Made by a program: the position numbers and the translations under genes. Below, piece after piece: positions 48,064-55,578 of a stretch of 64,000 bases of DNA. This DNA is from Uliginosibacterium sp036017065 (GTDB lineage: Bacteria > Pseudomonadota > Gammaproteobacteria > Burkholderiales > Rhodocyclaceae): assembly GCF_036017065.1 (NCBI RefSeq), contig NZ_JAYXHR010000001.1, forward strand, positions 620,001-684,000, written 5' to 3'. How positions within the stretch are numbered: the stretch's first letter is position 1; the number at the start of each line of letters is the position of its first letter. The notes under the pieces are model-generated. The model did no database searches, was not told the DNA's origin, and worked only from the letters and a program-made list of their open reading frames with translations.

Positions 48064-49247
48064 TGCAACGACCCCGCCAGATCGAAGATCGGCATGTACA
48101 GGAGTACCACGATGAGGCCCACGACGAGGCCGATCAGGGCCATCAGCGCGGGCTCGAATGTCTTGCTGAAGCGATCGATCCAGCGCGTGCTCTCGCCTTC
48201 GTAGAACAGCGCGGAGCGCATCAGCATGGTGCCGAGCTGGCCGGAGCGCTCGCCGACACGCAGCATGCGCAGCGCGATCGGCGTCACGAGGCCATTCGCC
48301 TCGAAGGACTTCGACACCGGATCGCCGTGCGAGATGTCGGCCCGTGCCAGTGCAAGGCTCTTGCGGGTGTTGGCGGACACCGTACCGCTGACCATCTCCA
48401 GCGTCGGGACGATGGGGATGCCGCCTTCCAGCAGCATGCCCATGGTGAGATAGAGCCGGGACAGTTCGATGATGCGCACGCGCTCCGCAATGCCCGGCAG
48501 CTTCGAGAACAGCTGGCCCCAGCGGCCTTCGCGGTTCATCTTCTGCATGCCCACCACCATGCCGGCGATCAGCAGGGCCACCATGCCGAGCACGATGGCC
48601 AGATGCTCGGACAGGAAGTTGCCCCAGGACAGCAACAACTGCGACGCCCATGGCAAGTCACGTCCGCTGTCCTTGTACACCTCGGCGAACTTCGGCACCA
48701 CGAAGCCCATCAGGAACAGGCCGACCAGGCCACCGACCGAGAACAGGATGGAGGGGTAGATCATCGCGCCCACGATCTTGCTGCGCACGGCGTCGAGGCG
48801 GATCTGGTAATCGATGAAGCGCGTCAGCGCCCGGGGAAGGTCGCTGGTGCGCTCGGCCGCCTTCACGATGCCGATATACAGCGGCGGGAAATACTCCGGC
48901 TGCAGGGCGATGGCGTCGGAGAAGCGCAGCCCCTCGCGCATGCGGCCCAGCAGCGACTCCATGATGCTGCGGGCCACCGGCGAGCTTTCCTTCTCGACCA
49001 GCGCCTCGATGCCTTCAACCAGGGTGAGGCCGGCCTCCAGCAAGGCCAGCAACTCCTGGCTGAACAACACCAGCGAGAAGGCCTTGCTGCGACCACGCGC
49101 CCCGCCTTTCGCCTGTACGCGGCGAACGGTGACCGGGCGCAGCTTCTGCGCCTCGGCGGCACGACGGGCCGACTGCTCGTCTTCGGCGTCGAGCAGGACC
49201 GTCTGCAACTGGTTGGCGGCCGACAGGGCCCGGACTTCGAAACGCAT
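48060..49247 (-). CDS. gspF: GspF family inner-membrane platform protein
   Basis: The 395-residue protein is the polytopic platform that works with the ATPase. Two T2SSF repeats are visible, each with a cytoplasmic helical bundle and membrane helices: LFSQELLALLEAGLTLVEGIEALVE near residue 55 and LSRLYLTMGMLLEGGIPIVPTLE near 260, with three hydrophobic segments (about 155-180, 205-225 and 365-390). It follows gspG by 22 bases. Length and layout are typical of GspF/PilC. Confidence 0.94.
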   Translation of the reverse strand: MRFEVRALSAANQLQTVLLDAEDEQSARRAAEAQKLRPVTVRRVQAKGGARGRSKAFSLVLFSQELLALLEAGLTLVEGIEALVEKESSPVARSIMESLLGRMREGLRFSDAIALQPEYFPPLYIGIVKAAERTSDLPRALTRFIDYQIRLDAVRSKIVGAMIYPSILFSVGGLVGLFLMGFVVPKFAEVYKDSGRDLPWASQLLLSWGNFLSEHLAIVLGMVALLIAGMVVGMQKMNREGRWGQLFSKLPGIAERVRIIELSRLYLTMGMLLEGGIPIVPTLEMVSGTVSANTRKSLALARADISHGDPVSKSFEANGLVTPIALRMLRVGERSGQLGTMLMRSALFYEGESTRWIDRFSKTFEPALMALIGLVVGLIVVLLYMPIFDLAGSLQ

Positions 49248-49269
49248 GACGCGTCCCCGGGTGAGCCGG

Positions 49270-49716
49270 TCAGTCCGTCACGTCGGCAGCGTTGTCGGCG
49301 CCACCGGGCTGACCGTCGCTACCGTAGGAATAGACGTCGAAGTCACGGCCGTCGGTGCCGGGGAAGCGGTACATGTACGCTTTCTTCCACGGATCCAGCG
49401 GCACGCCCTTCTTTTCCAGGTAAGGCCCCTTCCAGCCGCTCACGCCGCCGGGCTGCTGCAACAGCGCGTTGAGGCCTTGCTGGGTGGTGGGATAGGTGCC
49501 GACGTCGAGACGGTAGAGCTTGACCGCGTCCGACAACAGCTTGATCTGCGCACGGGCCGACTTCTGCTCGGTATTGCCCAGCACGCCGAAGTACTTGGGG
49601 CCGACGTAGGCCGCCAGCATGCCGATGATGGCCACCACCACCAGCAACTCCAGCAGGGTAAAACCGCTAACTGCGCGCGCATGGCGACGCACCGGATCCA
49701 ACGACTGCTTCTTCAT
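49270..49716 (-). CDS. gspG: major pseudopilin GspG
   Basis: The 148-residue protein has a type III leader cleaved at SG-FTLLELLVVVAIIGMLAAYVGPKYFG (Gly18/Phe19, Glu at +5). The globular part has the GspG hallmarks: DVGTYPTTQQGLNALL, GWKGPYLEKKGVPLDPW and the C-terminal calcium-loop YSYGSDGQPGG. It is the first gene of the operon. I use the ATG at 49716; a GTG 6 bases upstream is an alternative. It identifies the machine as type II-secretion-like, since the major subunit is GspG and not a PilA. Confidence 0.95.
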   Translation of the reverse strand: MKKQSLDPVRRHARAVSGFTLLELLVVVAIIGMLAAYVGPKYFGVLGNTEQKSARAQIKLLSDAVKLYRLDVGTYPTTQQGLNALLQQPGGVSGWKGPYLEKKGVPLDPWKKAYMYRFPGTDGRDFDVYSYGSDGQPGGADNAADVTD

Positions 49717-49793
49717 TGCCACAAGCTCCTCCTGCCGACCATCCGTGTCTCTATATCGGCGCCTTGATGTCTCGGTTGATGAGCGCGCCGTAT

Positions 49794-49822
49794 TTATTAT
49801 GTGCGGGCCGAGATTGCCACAA
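49794..49822 (-). promoter_or_regulatory. promoter of the gsp-like operon
   Basis: TTGTGG, a 17-base spacer and TAATAA lie about 75 bases upstream of gspG in the 49717-49987 gap. The same gap has a 12-base palindrome CGATAATTATCG (49958-49969) close to the yqhA start and a TAAAAT box at 49909-49914 that could serve yqhA. Nothing else is evident there. Confidence 0.55.
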
Positions 49823-49987
49823 GGTTATCTGCGGGCCAACGCAAGGGGGTGCATTACATCACGAATCACCGCGAGCCACCTTCGCGCCCGCAGCAAAGCG
49901 CCACACGGTAAAATGACCACCGCCGCAAAGCGCCCCTGTCAGGCCTTCGGCTCCCCTCGATAATTATCGTTCCCTACGCCCGCCGCC

Positions 49988-50584
49988 ATGTCGCCGTCTC
50001 CCTATAAAAAGCTCCCGCCCGTGCCCAGCCTCATCTTTGCAAGCCGCTGGCTGCAACTCCCCCTCTACGTGGGTCTGATCCTGGCCCAGGCCGTCTATGT
50101 CGTGCATTTCTGGGTGGAGCTGGTCGATCTGATCGGCGCTGCCTTCGGCAACGCCGACGCCCTCGCGCACATCACCCAGTCCGTCGGCTACGGTGCGGAC
50201 AAGGGCAAGCTGACCGAAACCACCATCATGCTGGTGGTGCTGGGCCTGATCGACGTGGTGATGATCTCCAACCTGCTGATCATGGTCATCGTTGGCGGCT
50301 ACGAGACCTTCGTGTCGCGCATGCATCTGGAGGACCACCCCGACCAGCCGGAGTGGCTGTCGCATGTGAACGCCTCGGTGCTGAAGGTGAAGCTGGCCAC
50401 CGCGATCATCGGCATCTCCTCGATCCACCTGCTGAAGACCTTCATCAACGCCGAGGCGTATTCGGAGAAGGTGCTGTGGGCGCAGACCGGCATCCACCTG
50501 GCCTTCCTGCTCTCCGCCATGGCGATCGCTGCCTGCGATCGCCTCATGACCCCGGCCATCAAGCACGACAAAGACGCGCACTGA
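49988..50584 (+). CDS. YqhA (UPF0114/TIGR00645) family membrane protein
   Basis: The 198-residue protein has four hydrophobic segments (about residues 20-50, 78-105, 135-155 and 162-182) and the family features ASRWLQLPLYVGLILAQ and VMISNLLIMVIVGGYETFVS. The function of this family is not known. The DHPDQPEWLSHVNASVLKVKL segment between helices is strongly conserved. It precedes the class I fumarase by 50 bases and is probably cotranscribed with it. Confidence 0.92.
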   Translation: MSPSPYKKLPPVPSLIFASRWLQLPLYVGLILAQAVYVVHFWVELVDLIGAAFGNADALAHITQSVGYGADKGKLTETTIMLVVLGLIDVVMISNLLIMVIVGGYETFVSRMHLEDHPDQPEWLSHVNASVLKVKLATAIIGISSIHLLKTFINAEAYSEKVLWAQTGIHLAFLLSAMAIAACDRLMTPAIKHDKDAH

Positions 50585-50634
50585 GCCAGGCTACAAGCGC
50601 GCATACATAACAGAAGCAACAGAAGGACTTCGCC

Positions 50635-52152
50635 ATGAGCACCATCCGCCAGAACGACCTGATCGACAGTGTGGCCGCTGCATTGCAGTACATCAGCTAC
50701 TACCACCCGGTCGACTACATCACCAACCTCGCCAGGGCCTACGAGCTGGAACAGAGCCCGGCCGCCAAGGACGCCATGGCGCAGATCCTGATCAACTCGC
50801 GCCTGTGCGCCGAGGGCCATCGCCCGATCTGCCAGGACACGGGGATCGTGACGATCTTCGTGAAGGTCGGCATGGAGGTGCGCTGGGAAGGCTTCCCCGG
50901 CTCGCTGGACGACGCCATCAATGAAGGCGTGCGCCGCGCCTACAACGACCCGGACAACAAGCTGCGCGCCTCGATCCTGGCTGACCCGGCGGGTGGTCGC
51001 AAGAACACCAGGGACAACACGCCGGCGGTGATCCACTACGAGATCGTCCCCGGCGACAAGGTGGACATCACCGTGGCGGCCAAGGGTGGCGGCTCTGAGA
51101 ACAAGAGCAAGATGGTCATGCTCAACCCTTCCGACTCCATCGTCGACTGGGTGCTCAAGACGGTGCCGACCATGGGCGCCGGCTGGTGCCCGCCGGGCAT
51201 GCTGGGCATCGGCATCGGCGGCACCGCGGAAAAGGCCGCGCTGCTGGCCAAGGAATCGCTGATGGACCCGATCGACATGCCGGAACTGATCGCGCGCGGC
51301 CCGCAGAACCGCATCGAAGAACTGCGCATCGAACTGTGGGAGAAGGTCAACGCGCTGGGTATCGGCGCCCAGGGCCTGGGTGGCCTCACCACCGTGCTGG
51401 ACGTGAAGATCCTCGACTACCCGACCCACGCCGCCAGCCTGCCGATCTGCATGATCCCGAACTGCGCCGCGACCCGCCACGCCCACTTCACGCTGGACGG
51501 CTCCGGCCCGGTCTACCTGGACCCGCCCTCGCTGGACGACTGGCCGTCGATCACCTACGACACCTCCAAGGGCAAGCGCGTCAATCTGGACACCGTGACC
51601 CGCGAGGAAGTCGCATCGTGGCAACCGGGCGACGTGCTGCTGCTCAACGGCAAGATGCTCACCGGCCGTGACGCCGCGCACAAGCGCATGGTCGACATGC
51701 TCAACAAGGGCGAACAGCTGCCGGTCGACCTGGCCGGCCGCTTCATCTACTACGTAGGCCCGGTCGATCCGGTTCGCGACGAAGTAGTGGGTCCGGCTGG
51801 CCCCACCACCGCCACCCGCATGGACAAGTTCACCGAACAGGTGCTGGCGCAGACCGGCCTGCTCGGCATGATCGGCAAGTCCGAGCGCGGCCCCACCGCC
51901 ATCGAGGCGATCAAGAAGCACCAGTCGGTGTACCTGATGGCCGTGGGCGGTGCCGCCTACCTGGTGTCGAAAGCCATCAAGGCCTCGCGCACCGTGGCCT
52001 TCGCCGATCTGGGGATGGAAGCGATCTACGAGTTCACCGTCGAGGACATGCCGGTGACCGTGGCGGTCGACTCCGCCGGCACCTCGGTGCACAACACCGG
52101 GCCGAAGGAGTGGCAGGCGAAGATCGGCAAGATCCCCGTCACCGTCGCCTGA
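50635..52152 (+). CDS. class I (iron-sulfur) fumarate hydratase
   Basis: This 505-residue enzyme is a class I fumarase of the one-chain type, which interconverts fumarate and malate with a labile 4Fe-4S cluster. The N-terminal domain has RPICQDTGIVTIFVKVG near residue 62 and the C-terminal domain has the GPTTATRMD and YLMAVGGAAYLVSKAIK segments. Cysteines suited to the cluster are in QDTG-preceding ICQD (near 64), GWCPPGM (near 184) and IPNCAATRHAHF (near 278). Oxygen-sensitive class I fumarases depend on iron-sulfur assembly, which is encoded 3 kb away. Confidence 0.95.
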   Translation: MSTIRQNDLIDSVAAALQYISYYHPVDYITNLARAYELEQSPAAKDAMAQILINSRLCAEGHRPICQDTGIVTIFVKVGMEVRWEGFPGSLDDAINEGVRRAYNDPDNKLRASILADPAGGRKNTRDNTPAVIHYEIVPGDKVDITVAAKGGGSENKSKMVMLNPSDSIVDWVLKTVPTMGAGWCPPGMLGIGIGGTAEKAALLAKESLMDPIDMPELIARGPQNRIEELRIELWEKVNALGIGAQGLGGLTTVLDVKILDYPTHAASLPICMIPNCAATRHAHFTLDGSGPVYLDPPSLDDWPSITYDTSKGKRVNLDTVTREEVASWQPGDVLLLNGKMLTGRDAAHKRMVDMLNKGEQLPVDLAGRFIYYVGPVDPVRDEVVGPAGPTTATRMDKFTEQVLAQTGLLGMIGKSERGPTAIEAIKKHQSVYLMAVGGAAYLVSKAIKASRTVAFADLGMEAIYEFTVEDMPVTVAVDSAGTSVHNTGPKEWQAKIGKIPVTVA

Positions 52153-52161
52153 CCGGCCCGC

Positions 52162-52932
52162 GTGTTCCGCAAGCTCCGCATCGCCGTCCTGCTGCTGGTC
52201 CTGGCCACCGTCGCCCTGGGTAGCTGGCGCGCGCAGCAGCGCGCCACGTCCTGGGAGAACACCCTGCACATCGCCGTGTTCCCGATCAACGGGGATGGCA
52301 GTGCGGCGAGCGAGGCCTACATCCGCGGCCTGCAACCAGACAGTTTCGCGGACATCACGGAGTTCATTGCCGAGGAGGCAAAGCGCCATGGTGTCGACGT
52401 ACTGCGACCGATCGACGTCGCGCTCGGGCCTACCGTGAGCGTCAAACCACCACCGTCGCCCACCCAGGCCAGCGCCCTGTCGGCCATTGCCTGGAGCCTC
52501 AAGCTGCGATGGTGGGCCTGGCGCAACACGCCGGCCACCTCGCTGAAGCCGGATGTGCGGCTCTACGTGCTGTACCACGACCCGCAAAGCAATGCGCGCA
52601 TGCTGCATTCGCATGGCCTGCAGAAGGGGCAGATCGGGGTCATCAACGCTTTCGCCTCACGCGCGATGCGTGGCAGCAACGCCATGGTGATCGCCCACGA
52701 ATTCCTGCACACGCTGGGCGCTACCGACAAATACGGCGCCGACCTGCAGCCGAACTGGCCTGATGGTTTTGCCGAGCCGGACGCGCAGCCACGCTATCCG
52801 CAGCAGATGGCCGAACTGATGGCCGGCCGCATCCCGCGCAGCGAGTCCGAGTCGGACATCCCGCGCTCGCTGAACCAGGTCCTGATCGGCCCGGCGAGTG
52901 CCGCCGAGATAGGCTGGCTGAAGCGCCCCTAG
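52162..52932 (+). CDS. exported protein with metzincin-type zinc motif, function unknown
   Basis: The 256-residue protein starts at a GTG 9 bases after the fumarase stop. Residues 1-22 form a membrane or signal segment (LRIAVLLLVLATVALGSW), so the rest faces the periplasm or stays tethered. The key feature is HEFLHTLGATD: His179, Glu180, His183, Gly186 and Asp189 match the HExxHxxGxxH/D zinc-binding pattern of metzincin proteases, with Asp as the third ligand. No downstream Met-turn is clear. I do not recognise a family. It could be a periplasmic zinc protease, or a degenerate member that only binds metal. Confidence 0.8.
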   Translation: MFRKLRIAVLLLVLATVALGSWRAQQRATSWENTLHIAVFPINGDGSAASEAYIRGLQPDSFADITEFIAEEAKRHGVDVLRPIDVALGPTVSVKPPPSPTQASALSAIAWSLKLRWWAWRNTPATSLKPDVRLYVLYHDPQSNARMLHSHGLQKGQIGVINAFASRAMRGSNAMVIAHEFLHTLGATDKYGADLQPNWPDGFAEPDAQPRYPQQMAELMAGRIPRSESESDIPRSLNQVLIGPASAAEIGWLKRP

Positions 52933-52937
52933 CCACA

Positions 52938-52958
52938 AGGCCGGGGCAAGTCCGGCCT
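52938..52958. terminator. hairpin between convergent genes
   Basis: AGGCCGG and CCGGCCT form a 7-bp stem with a 7-base loop in the 24-base gap between the metal-motif protein and the HD-GYP gene. There is no T-run. Confidence 0.35.
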
Positions 52959-54294
52959 ACAGCGTGGCCAGGACAGAACCCTGGGCCGTGCCCAGCCCCT
53001 CGCCGCCCTGCCCGCCGGCCATGGCCTCGGCAAGCAGCATCAACAGGCGGCGATCTCCCTCGTCCAGCGTTGCGCTCTGCAGCACCAGTTCGCGCGACAG
53101 CTTCATCAGCCGCCAGGCGATTTCGTCGAGCACGCAACCGGCCTCGAACTGGAACTCGATGAACTCCTCGTCGCTCATGGCCATGCCCAGCTCGGCCAGA
53201 CCGGCCACGCCGGTGCTCGCAAAAGCCCGCTGGACCCGCACGAAACGCTCGAACACATCCTCCAGGAAGCCGCGCGCGCGCGCCGACATGCTGCGCGCCT
53301 GCACCTGCACCATGTCGTGGGCCGCCAGCACGCGGGCGATGCGCGTGAAAACGTCGTGGATCGATGTCTGGATGTCGCCCAACGTCTCCAGGCGGTCGCG
53401 GCCCTCGATGCCGACCTCGTCGATCAGGTCCGACACGAGGCTGACCAGTTCCGGCTCGTACTCGCCGGGCATGATCTTGAGCGCGATGTCGATACGCCTG
53501 CATGGCGCCTGCTTCTGTACCAGTGCGGACAAGGTCTCGGCCAGCGCGACGAGACGTCCGGCCACCGAGAAGGCGTCCTCGCGCAGGCTGCGCGGATAGC
53601 CAAAACCATCCAGGCGTTCGTGATGTTCAAGGATGCCGCGCTGCACTAGGCTGTCGAAGCCGCCGACCTCGCGCGCCAGCGCAGCACCGATGATCGGATG
53701 CGCGGTGTAGGACATCCATTCGCGCGGGCTCAGGGGGCGTTCGGCGCGCAACAGTGCAGGGTCGACATAGGCCTCGCCGACATCGTGGAACATGCCGGCG
53801 ATGCCCACCGCGGCCAGCAACTCGGCGTCGTTGTAGCGGTAGACGTTGGCCAGGCCCACCGCCAGCAGGGACACCAGCACGTCGTGGCTGCGCATGCCTG
53901 GCATGCGTTGCTCGGCGACCGCCAGCAAGGTGGCTGCCTGTGGCGAGAAGCGCATCTCGGCCAGCATGTCGACCGGACTGACGCGACCGTTCGACCAGTC
54001 GCAGATGCAACGCACGAAAGGAAAGGTATCGAGCAGGCGCTCCGCCTCGCGCCGGTAGATCTCCGGCCCGGGCAATTCGGCGGCCGCCACCGAGGTTTCG
54101 ATCGGCCGCGCCAGCTTGTGGCTCACCACCCGCTCGTACAGCCCGGCGTCGACGCGGCTGCCGCGTGCGATCAGCTTCATGCCGTTCTGCGCATAGATGT
54201 CCTCCACGACTTCGACGTCGCGATGACGCGCGAGCTGGATCAAGCCGTGCAGGAAGTATTTGTTGGAATGCGCTGGCAGGGACAGATCGGGCAT
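52957..54294 (-). CDS. HD-GYP-like domain protein with altered active site
   Basis: The 445-residue protein (ATG giving MPDLSLPAHSNKYF; the frame upstream is not supported) has an uncharacterised N-terminal domain (1-110) and an HD-GYP domain (about 112-285). Active HD-GYP enzymes degrade cyclic di-GMP. Here the metal residues His137, His170-Asp171, His199 and His224-His225 and the DGFGYP signature (229-234) are present. The Lys of the HDxGK motif is Glu174, and the late metal Asp of the VADxxDAL segment is Glu253. Activity is therefore uncertain. A helical C-terminal region (290-445) follows. It is divergent from a response regulator. Confidence 0.88.
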   Translation of the reverse strand: MPDLSLPAHSNKYFLHGLIQLARHRDVEVVEDIYAQNGMKLIARGSRVDAGLYERVVSHKLARPIETSVAAAELPGPEIYRREAERLLDTFPFVRCICDWSNGRVSPVDMLAEMRFSPQAATLLAVAEQRMPGMRSHDVLVSLLAVGLANVYRYNDAELLAAVGIAGMFHDVGEAYVDPALLRAERPLSPREWMSYTAHPIIGAALAREVGGFDSLVQRGILEHHERLDGFGYPRSLREDAFSVAGRLVALAETLSALVQKQAPCRRIDIALKIMPGEYEPELVSLVSDLIDEVGIEGRDRLETLGDIQTSIHDVFTRIARVLAAHDMVQVQARSMSARARGFLEDVFERFVRVQRAFASTGVAGLAELGMAMSDEEFIEFQFEAGCVLDEIAWRLMKLSRELVLQSATLDEGDRRLLMLLAEAMAGGQGGEGLGTAQGSVLATL

Positions 54295-54400
54295 GGGGGT
54301 CTGCGCTCCGGGCGGACAAGACGGCAACCTTTCCCATATCGGCGCGCGCATGCAGACATTGAGGGTTACCCGCCCGTCGGCATGGCAGACGGCAGCATGT

Positions 54401-54464
54401 TCCGGTACGTGCCGGACACGGGCTTCGATTAGAATCAGCCGGACAAGTGTCCAAACCAGTCCGG
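54401..54464. promoter_or_regulatory. cluster of CCGGA-type inverted repeats in a divergent intergenic region
   Basis: In the gap between the HD-GYP and response-regulator genes lie TCCGGTACGTGCCGGA (54401-54416, one mismatch), GGACAAGTGTCC (54441-54452) and an outer pair CCGGAC/GTCCGG (54439-54464), plus a -10-like TAGAAT at 54430. This could be an operator for an unknown regulator controlling both genes. Confidence 0.35.
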
Positions 54465-54503
54465 AAAACACTGCCGCAGCGGCGCTGCGCCTGAAAGCCC
54501 ACG

Positions 54504-54953
54504 ATGTCGTCCGACCGCCCGATCCTCCTCGTCGAAGACAATCCCGATGACGAAGCGTTGACGCTGCGCGCCTTCGGCAAGAACCGCATTCCCAACGAGA
54601 TCGTGGTGGCGCGCGACGGCGTGGATGCGCTGGACTACCTGTTCGGCACCGGGCGGCATGCCGGACGTGACCTCGGCATCATGCCCGCCGTGGTGCTGCT
54701 GGACCTCAAGCTGCCGCGCATCGATGGCCTGGAAGTGCTGCGCCGCATCCGCGCCGATTCGCGCACGGCCCTGCTGCCGGTGGTCGTGCTGACCACATCG
54801 AGAGAGCATCAGGACATCCACGAGGCCTACAGCCTCGGGGCGAACAGCTATGTGCGCAAACCGGTGGATTTCGAGCGCTTCCTGCAGACGGTCGGCCAGC
54901 TCGGCCAGTACTGGCTGAGCCTGAACGAAGTGCCGGAGTCCCGCTTCGATTAG
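54504..54953 (+). CDS. stand-alone CheY-like response regulator
   Basis: The 149-residue protein is a single receiver domain of the Rcp1 type, often partnered with phytochrome-like or hybrid kinases. The acidic pair lies in LLVEDNPDD (Glu11, Asp12), the phosphoacceptor is Asp67 in VLLDLKLPRIDG, the Thr is in VVVLTTSRE and the Lys in YVRKPVDF. There is no output domain, so it must signal by protein contact. A cognate kinase is not in the window. The divergent HD-GYP-like gene is a natural candidate for a shared pathway, by inference. Confidence 0.93.
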   Translation: MSSDRPILLVEDNPDDEALTLRAFGKNRIPNEIVVARDGVDALDYLFGTGRHAGRDLGIMPAVVLLDLKLPRIDGLEVLRRIRADSRTALLPVVVLTTSREHQDIHEAYSLGANSYVRKPVDFERFLQTVGQLGQYWLSLNEVPESRFD

Positions 54954-54965
54954 AGGCCGCACGCG

Positions 54966-55012
54966 ACAGACAACAAAAAAGCGAGGACCAGCCTCGCTTT
55001 TTTGTTGTCTGT
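54966..55012. terminator. strong bidirectional terminator between response regulator and isc operon
   Basis: A perfect 21-bp stem (ACAGACAACAAAAAAGCGAG and its complement, plus one G-C pair) surrounds a 5-base loop, with six T residues on each strand. It stops both convergent units. Confidence 0.93.
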
Positions 55013-55025
55013 GAAGGACGCCGAT

Positions 55026-55220
55026 TCAGTCGCGCTCTTCGATCCACGCAGCCTGGATCGCTTCCAGGATGCGTTCGCCACAACGCTTGGGGTCGTCGTC
55101 GAAGCCGGGCAAGGCCATCACCCAGGTCATCAGGTCGACGAAATTCACCCGTGTCGGGTCCACGTCGGGATGCGTTTCGGCCAGCTCGATGGCGATGTCC
55201 AGCGTGTCGGTCCACTTCAT
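55026..55220 (-). CDS. iscX: IscX iron-sulfur assembly accessory protein
   Basis: IscX is a 64-residue acidic protein that binds IscS and may act as an iron-dependent regulator of cluster assembly. The sequence WTDTLDIAIELAETHPDVDP, followed by VNFVDLMTWVMALPGFDDDP, matches the family along its length. It overlaps the fdx stop by 4 bases (ATGA) and ends the isc operon at a strong terminator. Confidence 0.95.
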   Translation of the reverse strand: MKWTDTLDIAIELAETHPDVDPTRVNFVDLMTWVMALPGFDDDPKRCGERILEAIQAAWIEERD

Positions 55221-55564
55221 GAGCGCTTGCCTCCCTCGGACACCATGTTGATCGTGTAGCGCGGAATCTCCACGACCAGCGGCGTATCGGTGACGATGGC
55301 CTGGCAGGACAGACGGGAATTCGGCTCCAGGCCCCAGGCCTTGTCCAGCATGTCTTCTTCCAGGTCTTCGGCGCTTTCCAGCGAAGCGAAACCCTCCCGC
55401 ACGATGACATGGCAGGTCGTGCAGGCGCAGGATTTCTCGCAGGCATGCTCCACGTCGATGCCGTTTTCCAGCAATCCGTCGAGGATGGATTCACCCGGCG
55501 CGACATCGATGACGGCGCCTTCCGGGCACAACTCTACATGGGGGAGTACAACGACTTGGGTCAT
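55217..55564 (-). CDS. fdx: ISC-type 2Fe-2S ferredoxin Fdx
   Basis: The 115-residue adrenodoxin-type ferredoxin supplies electrons for cluster assembly. The 2Fe-2S ligands are Cys42, Cys48 and Cys51 in HACEKSCACTTCHVIV, with the fourth in LSCQAIV near residue 87. Cys46 is an extra conserved cysteine that ISC ferredoxins share. It lies 14 bases after hscA. Confidence 0.96.
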   Translation of the reverse strand: MTQVVVLPHVELCPEGAVIDVAPGESILDGLLENGIDVEHACEKSCACTTCHVIVREGFASLESAEDLEEDMLDKAWGLEPNSRLSCQAIVTDTPLVVEIPRYTINMVSEGGKRS

Positions 55565-55578
55565 GGGTTCTCGTGCTT

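Noticed and set aside
49958..49969. 12-base palindrome CGATAATTATCG before yqhA as an operator
   Set aside because: It is suggestive but single, short and AT-rich. With no second copy or known regulator I list it only in the description of the gap.
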